Below, piece by piece: positions 27,940 through 36,433 of a DNA stretch of 64,000 bases. The translations under genes and the position numbers were made by a program. A model generated the notes under the pieces. It was not told the DNA's origin and did not search any database. It worked only from the letters and a program-made list of their open reading frames with translations. Origin of the DNA: a virus; the IMG/VR virus record IMGVR_UViG_3300042868_011225, positions 43,007-107,006 of that record; one strand, given 5' to 3'. Numbering within the stretch: the stretch's first letter is position 1; every line of letters begins with the position of its first letter.

Positions 27940-28896
27940 ATGAGTAGTTTATTAGTTAACATATTAGAGTCATTTTTAGGTGACCACAGAAAACACAATG
28001 AAGACACAGGACAAATAGCGTTTGATTGTCCTGTGTGTTCTGCTGAAAAAAACTTACCAGATGGTGATGGAAAAGGAAACCTAGAAATAAACTATAATAG
28101 AAATATGTTTAAGTGTTGGGCTTGTCCTGATACCAACCACATGCATGGCCCAGTAGTTAAGCTACTTAAAAAACATGCAACACCCAAAAACCTTAGAGAT
28201 TATTTACTGGTAAAGCCAGATGCTGACGTTATGCTTAATAGTGAACGTGAAGAAATAATCGTTACTCTACCAGAAGGTTATCAAAAATTATCAGAATGTA
28301 CTGGAAAAGAGTATAACTACTATGCCGCTATAAATTATTTGAGAAGCAGAAAAATCAATGATTCTATTATTAAAGAATTTGATATTGGGTTTACAACCAA
28401 AGGACCTTTTTATAACAGAATAATAATACCATCTTATGACATTGAGGGTAAATTAAATTATTTTATTGCTAGATGGTTTCCTAAAGAATATAATAAGTTA
28501 AAGTATATCAACCCTACCGCTGAAAAACAAGAAATTATCTTTAATGAAGGTAAAGTTAATTGGGATGCAACAATTTATATTGTGGAAGGTGTTACCGACC
28601 ATATTGTTACACCAAATTCAATCCCATTGCTAGGTAAATTCATATCAAATAAATTAATTGAACAACTACATGACAATGCACAAGGTCTTATCGTGATACT
28701 ACTTGATGGTGATGCTTATGAAGATGCTAAAATACTCTACAGAAAATTAAGCTTCGGTGATTTGATGGGTAGAATTCGTATTTGCGTACCACCAGATGAC
28801 TATGACCCATCAAAGATATTTGAAAAATTAGGTAACGGAGGTATTGTGAAATTACTAAAAAGTGCACATAAATTAGGTCCTATGGATTTTTATTAA
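27940..28896 (+). CDS. DNA primase (zinc finger plus TOPRIM)
   Basis: A 318-aa DnaG-type primase that makes RNA primers for lagging-strand synthesis. Zinc ligands are seen in CPVC (about residue 30) and CWAC (about residue 64). The TOPRIM core is IYIVEGVTDH (about residue 213, catalytic Glu) and VILLDGDAYEDA (about residue 250, DxD-like). No helicase domain is fused, so a separate replicative helicase should exist elsewhere. Short length is normal for phage primases such as T4 gp61. Confidence 0.9.
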   Translation: MSSLLVNILESFLGDHRKHNEDTGQIAFDCPVCSAEKNLPDGDGKGNLEINYNRNMFKCWACPDTNHMHGPVVKLLKKHATPKNLRDYLLVKPDADVMLNSEREEIIVTLPEGYQKLSECTGKEYNYYAAINYLRSRKINDSIIKEFDIGFTTKGPFYNRIIIPSYDIEGKLNYFIARWFPKEYNKLKYINPTAEKQEIIFNEGKVNWDATIYIVEGVTDHIVTPNSIPLLGKFISNKLIEQLHDNAQGLIVILLDGDAYEDAKILYRKLSFGDLMGRIRICVPPDDYDPSKIFEKLGNGGIVKLLKSAHKLGPMDFY

Positions 28897-28903
28897 AATT
28901 ATG

Positions 28904-28934
28904 TTGTTATGTTGGTAATTATTTAGTAAGTTTG
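28904..28934 (+). promoter_or_regulatory. Host-type promoter of the PD-(D/E)XK nuclease gene
   Basis: TTG (28904-28906), 20-base spacer, TAAGTTTG (28927-28934); the ATG at 28947 follows after 12 bases. Confidence 0.8.
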
Positions 28935-28946
28935 CAAGAAAAATTT

Positions 28947-29729
28947 ATGAGTTTAGCGAAATTATGGGAAGGCCCAGTCTATTTAGAGCCTATTGAACAC
29001 AAATACCATCATAGAGTTACTGGTAAGATATATAAATCAGTAACTACCACATTATCATCTATTGAACCACACTTTGATTCAGAAGCTGTGTCTGCGGCTA
29101 TTGCCCAGCAACAAGATATTAACAAACAAGAACGATATATCGGTTTAACACAACAAGAAATACTAGATTATTGGCAAATGCTTAATGATGAAGCCAATAT
29201 TTACGGTACTATGGTGCACGATATTGTTGAACGTTATTTATTGGCTAATAAATGGTATTTTCCAGCCGACAATGAAGAAGGTCAATTTGAACAAAAAGTA
29301 ATTGATGGTTATAATTCCTTGGAAATTGATGAAGGTATTGCTGTATGGCCAGAACGTATTCTTTTTTCTGAAGAATATGAATTGGCTGGTATGTCGGATT
29401 TAATTATCGATATCGATGATGTTTATTTCGATGTTCTTGACCACAAAACCAATAGAGTATTCAATTTCTTTAATCCTTATGGATATGAGACACTACACAA
29501 ACCATTTGACCACTTACAATCGTGTCAATGGTCGATATACACGCTACAATTAAGTGTTTATGCTTATATGTACGAATTAGAGTTTCCAAAGCGTAAATGT
29601 CGTCAAATCGTCATTTTATATTGGGATAAAGTAAAAGAATCATTCGAAAAGATTCATGTAATGTATTTGAAACATGAAGCTAAAAAGCTAATTGAAATGC
29701 ATCACTATAACATAATGAAAAATAAATAA
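28947..29729 (+). CDS. PD-(D/E)XK superfamily nuclease, RecB/Cas4-like
   Basis: A 260-aa predicted DNA exonuclease. Start chosen at ATG 28947 because the promoter lies immediately before it; a TTG at 28932 lies inside the promoter. Motifs in order: GTMVHDIVERYLL (about residue 90), ELAGMSDLIIDI (the Asp of PD), VLDHKTNR (the D/E-x-K part), and QWSIYTLQLSVYAYMYE (the QxxxY motif). This is the standard RecB-like nuclease layout. It lies between primase and helicase, so processing of DNA ends in recombination-dependent replication is likely. Confidence 0.87.
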   Translation: MSLAKLWEGPVYLEPIEHKYHHRVTGKIYKSVTTTLSSIEPHFDSEAVSAAIAQQQDINKQERYIGLTQQEILDYWQMLNDEANIYGTMVHDIVERYLLANKWYFPADNEEGQFEQKVIDGYNSLEIDEGIAVWPERILFSEEYELAGMSDLIIDIDDVYFDVLDHKTNRVFNFFNPYGYETLHKPFDHLQSCQWSIYTLQLSVYAYMYELEFPKRKCRQIVILYWDKVKESFEKIHVMYLKHEAKKLIEMHHYNIMKNK

Positions 29730-29735
29730 ATAAAT

Positions 29736-31115
29736 ATGAACGAACAATTTTTAGTATTACCAGAACTGGTCAAAGAACAACAAATTGCAAAGGTGGTTAC
29801 TAGTAATGTTGAGCCAGATGTCTCAATGTTAAATGAGGAACAAAAAGAGATATTTGATAAAATTACCAATATTCCATTGCGTACTTTTTCTCAAAGTCTT
29901 TTAACTGGTTATTCAGGAACTGGTAAAACCTTTTTAGTAACAAAAATAATTGAAGCTATTCTTTACAAAAACAAAAGCATTAGAATAGCGATTACTGCAC
30001 CAACCAATAAAGCGGTGAGAGTATTAAAAAACCTATCTTCAATTTGTGAAACACACTCTAGAGTAGAGTTTAATACGCTTCACTCATTGCTTGGGTTAAA
30101 AAGAGTAATAACTCATGAAGGTAAAGAAGAATACAAAGCAGAATTTGGTGGTGGGACTATTGACGAGTTTGATGTTGTTTTGGTGGATGAAGTATCGATG
30201 TTAGACAATGAATTATATGAACAATTATTAGATAGTTCACAATACAACAAAATTGTATTGTTATTCATTGGTGATAGAGGGCAAATACCACCAGTAAACG
30301 GTGGTGAATCTAGATTATTTACTGAAGAATTGGAAAATAATTTTAATTTAACCAAAATCATTAGACAAGCTGGTAATAACCCAATTATTCAAATTGCACA
30401 GAAAATTAGAACCAACGAAGAGATTAAAGAAGAAACTTTAGTTGATGAGGAGAATAATGGTGTTATCTTTTTGAAGATAAATACCGAAATGCCATTATTA
30501 GAGAAGTATTTTAAATCAGAAAACTTTAATAAAAACCCTAACTTTGTTAAGGTCTTAGCGTGGACCAACAAAGCTGTTGATTATTACAATGATAAAATCA
30601 GAGCAATGATTTATGGTGATAAATGTGGTATTTTAAATATTGGTGAAAAAATGGTTTGCAACAAACCAATCACGGATAGTAAAAAAAGAGTTTTATTGAA
30701 CAACAATGATGAGTTTGAGGTTCTTTCATATGAAATGAAAACTGAAACAACTGGTTTTAGATTTTCATACTATGCTGTTAAAGTTTTATCGAATGGTACG
30801 ACACATGTAATAAAATTACTGGCAGAAAAATCTGAAAATGCTTACCAAAAAGAATTAAAAATATTAAAAGATAAAGCAGCTAAAGCACCACCAATGTTAA
30901 GAAGAAATGCGTGGGTTAAGTACTTCAATTTATTGGGTAAATACGCTGATGTGAAATATAACTATGCTTTAACGGTTCATAAATCGCAAGGTAGTACATT
31001 TGATAATGCTATCGTAATCAATTGCGATATCAAACGTATTATGGACAAAAAAGAAAGAAATAAGCTTTTGTATACAGCTGTAACTAGAGCAAAAAATAAA
31101 TTATTTGTAATATAA
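29736..31115 (+). CDS. SF1 helicase, T4 Dda / RecD2-like
   Basis: A 459-aa 5'-3' DNA helicase of superfamily 1B. Motifs: Walker A GYSGTGKTF (about residue 58), DEVSM (Walker B), GDRGQIPPV (motif III), LTKIIRQ (motif IV), and the C-terminal ALTVHKSQGSTF and YTAVTRAKN (motifs V-VI). The size matches T4 Dda (439 aa), which remodels forks and removes proteins from DNA. Its stop overlaps the start of the gp47-like gene (TAATG). Confidence 0.92.
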   Translation: MNEQFLVLPELVKEQQIAKVVTSNVEPDVSMLNEEQKEIFDKITNIPLRTFSQSLLTGYSGTGKTFLVTKIIEAILYKNKSIRIAITAPTNKAVRVLKNLSSICETHSRVEFNTLHSLLGLKRVITHEGKEEYKAEFGGGTIDEFDVVLVDEVSMLDNELYEQLLDSSQYNKIVLLFIGDRGQIPPVNGGESRLFTEELENNFNLTKIIRQAGNNPIIQIAQKIRTNEEIKEETLVDEENNGVIFLKINTEMPLLEKYFKSENFNKNPNFVKVLAWTNKAVDYYNDKIRAMIYGDKCGILNIGEKMVCNKPITDSKKRVLLNNNDEFEVLSYEMKTETTGFRFSYYAVKVLSNGTTHVIKLLAEKSENAYQKELKILKDKAAKAPPMLRRNAWVKYFNLLGKYADVKYNYALTVHKSQGSTFDNAIVINCDIKRIMDKKERNKLLYTAVTRAKNKLFVI

Positions 31116-31927
31116 TGATAAAAAAAGTAGTACATATAGCCGATATCCATATCAGAACAATGAGGCTTCATGATGAATACAAAACTGTATTCATCAAGTT
31201 GTTTTCAGACCTAACTGATTTGTTAGCTGATTATAAAAGAGAAGAAGTGAGAATAGTTGTTGCTGGTGACCTTGTTCATCAAAAAATTGTTATTTCTAAC
31301 GAACAATTATTGTTAGGGACATGGTTTCTACGTAAACTAGAAGAATTTGGTTCTGTGGTTGTTATTGCAGGTAATCATGACCTTTTAGAGAACAACAAAG
31401 ACCGTATGGATTCGATTACTCCAATGGTTCAGTTCTTGCCAGATAAAGAAATAAATTATTTCAAGGAATCTAAGTGTTATTTGGATGATAATATCGTATG
31501 GTGTGTTTATTCAATCTTTGAAGAAAACAAAAGACCAGATATTGAAGCGGCCAGAGCACAATTTGGTGATGATAAGTCATATGTTGGGTTATATCACGCT
31601 GCCCTTATGAATGCTAAGACAGATATTGGGTATGAGATTGACCACGGAGCTGGGTTAGAGATATTTGAAGGGTGTGATATGGTAATGCTTGGTGATATTC
31701 ACAAAAGACAAACATTTAATCATAAAGGTACGGTAATTGCGTACCCAAGTTCATTGATTCAACAAAACTTTGGTGAGAATGTTACCAAACATGGTTTTTT
31801 ACTATGGGATATTGAAACTAAAACATTTACAGAACATGATGTTGAAAATAACTCACCGTTCTATCAATTTAAAATAAAATCCCTCGAAGATTTAGATGAA
31901 GGGAAAGAAGTAATAACAAATTTATAA
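31115..31927 (+). CDS. Recombination nuclease subunit, SbcD/Mre11-like (T4 gp47)
   Basis: A 270-aa metallophosphoesterase. The catalytic motifs occur in order: HIADIHIR (residue 7), VVAGDLVH (about 49), IAGNHDL (about 86), GLYHAAL (about 157) and MLGDIHKRQ (about 191). It is the nuclease half of the gp46/gp47 (Rad50/Mre11) complex that resects DNA ends for recombination-driven replication. It starts on the stop of the helicase gene; the ATPase partner follows two small genes later. It is short for the family because it lacks a long capping domain. Confidence 0.92.
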   Translation: MIKKVVHIADIHIRTMRLHDEYKTVFIKLFSDLTDLLADYKREEVRIVVAGDLVHQKIVISNEQLLLGTWFLRKLEEFGSVVVIAGNHDLLENNKDRMDSITPMVQFLPDKEINYFKESKCYLDDNIVWCVYSIFEENKRPDIEAARAQFGDDKSYVGLYHAALMNAKTDIGYEIDHGAGLEIFEGCDMVMLGDIHKRQTFNHKGTVIAYPSSLIQQNFGENVTKHGFLLWDIETKTFTEHDVENNSPFYQFKIKSLEDLDEGKEVITNL

Positions 31928-31929
31928 TT

Positions 31930-32187
31930 ATGACACTAGGAGAATTAAAAATATTCATAAATTCAATACCTGAAGATATGGACCATTTCGAAGCAGTAAA
32001 CGGTGAGTTTTGTTTAGATAAAGATGGAAACACATTCATTATGAAAAATAATTCAATAATGACTATTTATGTTGACCAGAAGAACAATGATGTACAATTC
32101 CTTCACCAAACAGATGAAGATGTTAAAAATATTTTGTTGAGTGATATGGAACCATTAAACCTTGAAGAACATGGAGATACCGAGTAA
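31930..32187 (+). CDS. Small acidic protein between gp47 and gp46
   Basis: An 85-aa protein starting MTLGELKIFINSIPEDM, unrecognised. It has the look of a phage protein common in replication clusters: an N-terminal helix and a short beta-sheet with an acidic tail. It overlaps the next gene by 17 bases. Its place between the two subunits of one complex suggests, but does not show, a connected role. Confidence 0.7.
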   Translation: MTLGELKIFINSIPEDMDHFEAVNGEFCLDKDGNTFIMKNNSIMTIYVDQKNNDVQFLHQTDEDVKNILLSDMEPLNLEEHGDTE

Positions 32188-32584
32188 AATACAAGATGAG
32201 ATTTGGGATTATTGCAGAGCCAATAAAATCACCAACATAGATGAATTTACAGTCACCTTAATCAAACAAGGTTTTACTGTAGAAAAATTTGGGGCAACAC
32301 CAAATATAATTGAAAAAGTTGTTGAGAAAATCGTTGAGGTTGAAAAGATTATCGAAGTTGAGAAGATTGTCGAAGTTGAAAAAGTGGTTGAAAAGAAGGT
32401 TATGGTTTCCGATAACAAAGGGAATAAAAAATTAACTGACGAGATTACTAGATTAACAAAATTGGATGAAAGCAACGTTGAAAAACTCAAGGTAGCCAAA
32501 GAAGAAAATGATATGTTAAACGCTAAGATAAAAGAGTTAACAGAAGAAAATAATAAAAAGAAAAGAGACATTTATGGCGAATAG
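32171..32584 (+). CDS. Coiled-coil protein with EKIVEVEK repeat
   Basis: A 137-aa protein; start chosen at ATG 32171 (MEIPSKIQDEIWDY). An N-terminal helical part of about 45 residues is followed by a near-perfect repeat of EK(I/V)(V/I)EVEK from about residue 48 to 75, then a long heptad-rich coiled coil. The charge pattern suggests a rod or dimer. It overlaps the gp46-like gene by 11 bases and so is made together with the Rad50-like ATPase, which also has a long coiled coil. Function unknown. Confidence 0.75.
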   Translation: MEIPSKIQDEIWDYCRANKITNIDEFTVTLIKQGFTVEKFGATPNIIEKVVEKIVEVEKIIEVEKIVEVEKVVEKKVMVSDNKGNKKLTDEITRLTKLDESNVEKLKVAKEENDMLNAKIKELTEENNKKKRDIYGE

Positions 32585-34922
32585 TACAATACCACCATAT
32601 TCTAAGGTAAAAGTAGAATGGTTAGATAGGTCAGAAAATTACAGTAGAACAAATAAAACTAGGGTTATAAACCACTTTGCAAATAAGTATGGAATCCCTA
32701 AAACCAACATCACCGTTAACTTCAAAGCGGTTAAAAAGAACGCCAAAGGGGATATTATTGAAGTAAGTGGTGCTGGTATTGAAAACATCATGGACATCAA
32801 CTATCAAAGAGCCCTTATGAAGGAAGTTATTGAAAGAGATGGTAAAGTGGTAGATTTTAATCGTATATTAGCATTGGATGACAAAGTTAATGGTGAATTA
32901 AATGTTGATTTAAATGATTCACAACATCGTTCATGGTCTATCAAATGGGTTATGGTTGATAACTTCTTATCCTTTGGTGAAAATAACTATGCTCCTTTTA
33001 GCAAGCTCAGAGGTTTAACAATAGTAAATTCTATACCAGCAAATCAAGGTGGTAAAACAACTCTTACCATTGATGCAATTAAATTCTTATTGCATGGTAC
33101 AACAACAAAAACAGATAGAAACGAAGAAGTATTCAACCTTTATACGGATAAAAATGAACTTACTGTACGTGGTATGATTGACATTGAAGGTGAAGAAACA
33201 ATCATTGAACGTAAAATGAGACGTTCCGCTAAAAAAGGTGGTGGTTGGACAGTTACCAATAAGTTAAACTATTATAAGTTGCTTCCAGATGATACTGAAG
33301 AATTACAAAATGAGGAAGATGCTAAACAAACAACTAAAAAGCTTAGAGAAACAATAGGTACGGAGAAAGATTTCGAAATGCTAGTATTGGCTACTGAAAA
33401 AAACTTAGATGATTTGATAGGGTTGACTACTACGGAGTCAGGTAAGGTATTAACTAGACTTATAGGTTTAGAGATACTGGAACTTAAAGAAGCTGCTGTT
33501 AGAAGTATGTATAATGAGTTTGCTAAGAAAAAGAAATCCAACACCTATGATGTAATTACGCTAGGTGAAGAAATTGTTGACCATAAAGAAAAGATTGTGT
33601 TAGGTAATGAGTTAAAAGCTACTTTAACAGAAACTCGAAATGCTGCAATAAAACAAATGTCTGACCTTAGCGATGAAAACGACAGATTGCTTAATAGCAA
33701 AGAAAGTGTTGATGTTACTATCTTCGAATTAAACCCATCCAAGTTGGATACTGATATTGTTGATTTAACAGCAAAGGGTGTTGCTATTAGTGTGAAATGT
33801 AATGAAATAAAAGCTAAAATTACTGGTATTGGCGAAGTTGATTTTGATGAGGATAGACACTATATCCTAACCAAAGAATTTAACAAAAAAACAACTGATA
33901 ACGCATTAAAAGCTAGTGAAGTCGCTAGACTTGAAAAAGTTGTTAGTGGTTTGGTTGCTGGTGGTATATGCCAATCATGTAACAGAAAATTAGATGATGT
34001 CGATAATTCAGAACACATAGCAAAACATGAATTAGAGATAGAAAAACTAAATGGTGAGATATTTATTATAAATGGTGAGCTTAAAACTATCCAAGATGAA
34101 ATCAATGCTATAAATAAAACAAAGACTTTGGTTGATGAAAAAAATAGACTTGAATTAGACAAAGATAGAGCTGAAGTGGAAATGGGTTCTTTGAGAAATA
34201 GTATTTTATCAAAAAGAAATGATTTAAAAAAATATAATCTAAATCTAGAGGCTATTGAGTTGAATAGAAAAATTGATTCTGAAGTTGCTAAGGTTAAAAC
34301 GGATATTAAGGTTGCTGAAGTTACGAAAACAGATAGTATTAGTAAATTAGAAAGAGTTAGTTCTGATATTGAAATAAACACAACCAGTATTGATACTAAA
34401 ACGAAATTAATAGAAGCAATCAAAAAAGAAGAAGAAGTTGATAAGATTTACAAAATCTATATTGATTTAGTCGGTAAAAAGGGGATTAGTAAATTGGTTT
34501 TACGTTCTGTTTTGCCAATTATTAATTCTGAAGTACAAAGACTATTGGAAGACGTTTGCGACTTCGAGGTTGAAATATTTATGGATGACAAAAACGAAGT
34601 TCAATTCTTAATGATAAAAGATGATACAACAAAACGCTTAAAAGCTGGTAGTGGGTTTGAGAAAACAGCGGCTAGTCTTGCGTTAAGATGTGTATTAGGC
34701 AAGATATCAACACTTCCTATGCCTAATTTCATCACGTTTGATGAAGTATTGGGTAAAGTAGCACCAGATAATTTAGAGAAGCTTAAAATACTATTTGATA
34801 AGATTAAAGACATGTATGAGATAGTATTCTTTATCACACACAATGACCTTGTTAAGGATTGGGGTGATAACGTGGTGACTGTCAGCAAACCAGGTAACGT
34901 ATCAAAAATAACAATAAAATAG
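32574..34922 (+). CDS. Recombination ATPase subunit, SbcC/Rad50-like (T4 gp46)
   Basis: A 782-aa SMC-like ATPase, partner of the Mre11-like nuclease upstream. Marks: DNFLSFGENN before a Walker A ending in GGKTT (about residue 160), a zinc hook CQSC (about 467) in the middle of the coiled coil, signature AGSGFEKTAASLALR (about 687) and Walker B NFITFDEVLG (about 720). Two oddities: an N-terminal extension of about 120 residues before the usual ATPase start, of unknown fold, and a P-loop in which the family's first two glycines are replaced (PANQGGKT instead of GxNGSGKS). Confidence 0.92.
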   Translation: MANSTIPPYSKVKVEWLDRSENYSRTNKTRVINHFANKYGIPKTNITVNFKAVKKNAKGDIIEVSGAGIENIMDINYQRALMKEVIERDGKVVDFNRILALDDKVNGELNVDLNDSQHRSWSIKWVMVDNFLSFGENNYAPFSKLRGLTIVNSIPANQGGKTTLTIDAIKFLLHGTTTKTDRNEEVFNLYTDKNELTVRGMIDIEGEETIIERKMRRSAKKGGGWTVTNKLNYYKLLPDDTEELQNEEDAKQTTKKLRETIGTEKDFEMLVLATEKNLDDLIGLTTTESGKVLTRLIGLEILELKEAAVRSMYNEFAKKKKSNTYDVITLGEEIVDHKEKIVLGNELKATLTETRNAAIKQMSDLSDENDRLLNSKESVDVTIFELNPSKLDTDIVDLTAKGVAISVKCNEIKAKITGIGEVDFDEDRHYILTKEFNKKTTDNALKASEVARLEKVVSGLVAGGICQSCNRKLDDVDNSEHIAKHELEIEKLNGEIFIINGELKTIQDEINAINKTKTLVDEKNRLELDKDRAEVEMGSLRNSILSKRNDLKKYNLNLEAIELNRKIDSEVAKVKTDIKVAEVTKTDSISKLERVSSDIEINTTSIDTKTKLIEAIKKEEEVDKIYKIYIDLVGKKGISKLVLRSVLPIINSEVQRLLEDVCDFEVEIFMDDKNEVQFLMIKDDTTKRLKAGSGFEKTAASLALRCVLGKISTLPMPNFITFDEVLGKVAPDNLEKLKILFDKIKDMYEIVFFITHNDLVKDWGDNVVTVSKPGNVSKITIK

Positions 34923-34923
34923 T

Positions 34924-34954
34924 TTGGTTAATCAAATTGTTTGTTGTATATTTG
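34924..34954 (+). promoter_or_regulatory. Host-type promoter
   Basis: TTG (34924-34926), 20-base spacer, TATATTTG (34947-34954), just after the gp46 stop; the ATG at 34976 follows. Confidence 0.78.
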
Positions 34955-34975
34955 TTAAAATTAAAAGATAAAAAT

Positions 34976-35467
34976 ATGAAGTTTAGAAACTATTGTGTAG
35001 TTATTATGGGTGATACTAAAAATGTATTGCCTGAAATTGAAAAAGTAAGTGAAACCAAAGTAAACGTATTGGATGCCAAGGGTATACTAATCGCTACTTT
35101 TTCTTCTAATTTTGAACCATGTGAAATGACAGATTGGTTCAATGATAATAAAAGAAGTTTTTTATTGTTTGATTTGAATTCAGAAAATTCTGGGTTTAAC
35201 ATAACTAAAAAAGATGTTCATGATGGTTTGTTTTCATTCTTGAATGAGGTTGATTTAGAAGAAAAAGCCAGAGAATTATTACACACTATTGAAGATGCTA
35301 AAATAGTGAGTAGAATGAAAAGTCGTCAAGTTAAAGAAATAACAATTGAAGAAGTTATGAAATTAACACTTAGCGAAAAGAAAGAAATGTTCGATAAAAT
35401 CTTGGATAAAGGTGCCGATAATTTCACTGATAATGACAAAAAAATAATGCCATTTTTAGTAAAATAG
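34976..35467 (+). CDS. Protein of unknown function upstream of the sigma factor
   Basis: A 163-aa protein, unrecognised. Start taken at ATG 34976 because the promoter lies between it and the upstream TTG at 34937. The N-terminal half looks like a small alpha/beta domain; the C-terminal 60 residues are charged and helical (RMKSRQVKEITIEEVMKLTL). It has its own host-type promoter and is followed by the promoter of the sigma gene. Confidence 0.75.
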   Translation: MKFRNYCVVIMGDTKNVLPEIEKVSETKVNVLDAKGILIATFSSNFEPCEMTDWFNDNKRSFLLFDLNSENSGFNITKKDVHDGLFSFLNEVDLEEKARELLHTIEDAKIVSRMKSRQVKEITIEEVMKLTLSEKKEMFDKILDKGADNFTDNDKKIMPFLVK

Positions 35468-35480
35468 TTAGTCAAAACAC

Positions 35481-35511
35481 TTGACTTTTAGAGGTTTATA
35501 TCGTATATTTA
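35481..35511 (+). promoter_or_regulatory. Host-type promoter of the sigma factor gene
   Basis: TTG (35481-35483), 20-base spacer, TATATTTA (35504-35511). The last base departs from the TAnnTTTG consensus. Confidence 0.65.
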
Positions 35512-35542
35512 ATAGTATTAACATAACAAAAAAAGAAGTAAA

Positions 35543-35554
35543 ATGAAAAAGTAA
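35543..35554 (+). CDS. Three-codon minigene (MKK) abutting the sigma start
   Basis: ATG AAA AAG TAA sits directly before the ATG of the sigma gene (TAAATG). Ribosomes that finish the minigene would be placed on the sigma start, or could stall there. It may be chance; the exact abutment is why it is listed. Confidence 0.3.
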   Translation: MKK

Positions 35555-36385
35555 ATGAGTCGTAAGTATGTAAATTTTGATGTTGAGGACAACATTGGAA
35601 AATATTTTAAAGATGTAAGAAAATCAATTATATTAACTCCAAGTGAGGAAATTAGATTAGCGGAAAGAATAAAAGAAGGGGATGATAAAGCGGTTGAACT
35701 GTTGGTAAACGCAAACCTTAAATTCGTAATATCAGTTGCAAAAGAATACCAAAATCAAGGATTACCGTTATCAGATTTAATCAGTGAAGGTAATTATGGG
35801 CTTATTAAAGCTGCAAAGAGATTCGACCACGAAAAAGGGTTTAGATTCATATCTTACGCTGTTTGGTGGATTAGACAATCAATATTACAAAGTCTTAATG
35901 ATAATGCTAGAATGGTTAGATTACCAGCCAACATCATCAATAAAATAACATACTTAAACAAAGAAATTTCTAAATTTGAGTTTATCAATGAAAGAGAACC
36001 AGTATATGGTGAAATTTTTGATAAAGACAAAGAAGTTATGGACTTGATTTATTACCCAAAGTGTTTATCTTTAAATGAAACAATAAATGAAGATGGTGAT
36101 GAGTTAATCGAATTGATTCCAAATCTAGATGATGAAGAAAACCAATTAGATATTGATAATAGAGTTAAAGATGAGCTTCAAAAAACACTTAGTGTGTTGG
36201 ATGAAAGAGAAAAAGAAATCATTGAAAACTATTTTGGTATCAATACTAATTTAGAACCAATGACGTTAGAAGCTATCGGTGAAAAATACGATTTAACAAA
36301 AGAAAGAATACGTCAAATAAAAGAAAAAGCGATTAGAAAATTAAGACACAATGCTAACGGATTGTATAGCTTAATTAATGAATAA
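35555..36385 (+). CDS. Sigma-70 family factor, Bacteroidetes primary-sigma type
   Basis: A 276-aa sigma factor with regions 1.2 (residues 1-45), 2 (ANLKFVISVAKEYQNQG ... SYAVWWIRQSILQSL, about 48-113), 3 and 4 (LSVLDEREKEIIENYFG ... TKERIRQIKEKAIRKLR, about 215-262). Region 2.4 (YAVWWIRQSI) and the region 4.2 helix-turn-helix are nearly those of Bacteroidetes RpoD, which is also short (about 287 aa) and lacks a long region 1.1. It can therefore be expected to bind host core polymerase and perhaps read the phage boxes. It could drive the change from host-like to phage-specific promoters. A terminator follows. Confidence 0.94.
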   Translation: MSRKYVNFDVEDNIGKYFKDVRKSIILTPSEEIRLAERIKEGDDKAVELLVNANLKFVISVAKEYQNQGLPLSDLISEGNYGLIKAAKRFDHEKGFRFISYAVWWIRQSILQSLNDNARMVRLPANIINKITYLNKEISKFEFINEREPVYGEIFDKDKEVMDLIYYPKCLSLNETINEDGDELIELIPNLDDEENQLDIDNRVKDELQKTLSVLDEREKEIIENYFGINTNLEPMTLEAIGEKYDLTKERIRQIKEKAIRKLRHNANGLYSLINE

Positions 36386-36389
36386 ATAA

Positions 36390-36412
36390 GATGGGCTTTA
36401 TGCCCATTTTTG
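36390..36412 (+). terminator. Intrinsic terminator after sigma
   Basis: ATGGGC / GCCCAT hairpin with loop TTTAT (36391-36407) followed by TTTT. Confidence 0.82.
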
Positions 36413-36420
36413 TTTTATAA

Positions 36421-36430
36421 GATATTTATA
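36421..36430 (+). promoter_or_regulatory. Putative phage-specific promoter box GATATTTATA
   Basis: Canonical copy of the box, preceded by TTTTATAA as at several other copies, right after a terminator and three bases before the ATG at 36434. Confidence 0.55.
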
Positions 36431-36433
36431 GAT

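Noticed and set aside
32209-34423. Long minus-strand frames opposite the coiled-coil and gp46-like genes
   Set aside because: They are Ser/Leu/Phe-rich mirror images of Lys/Glu-rich coding sequence on the + strand and lack promoters or family motifs.
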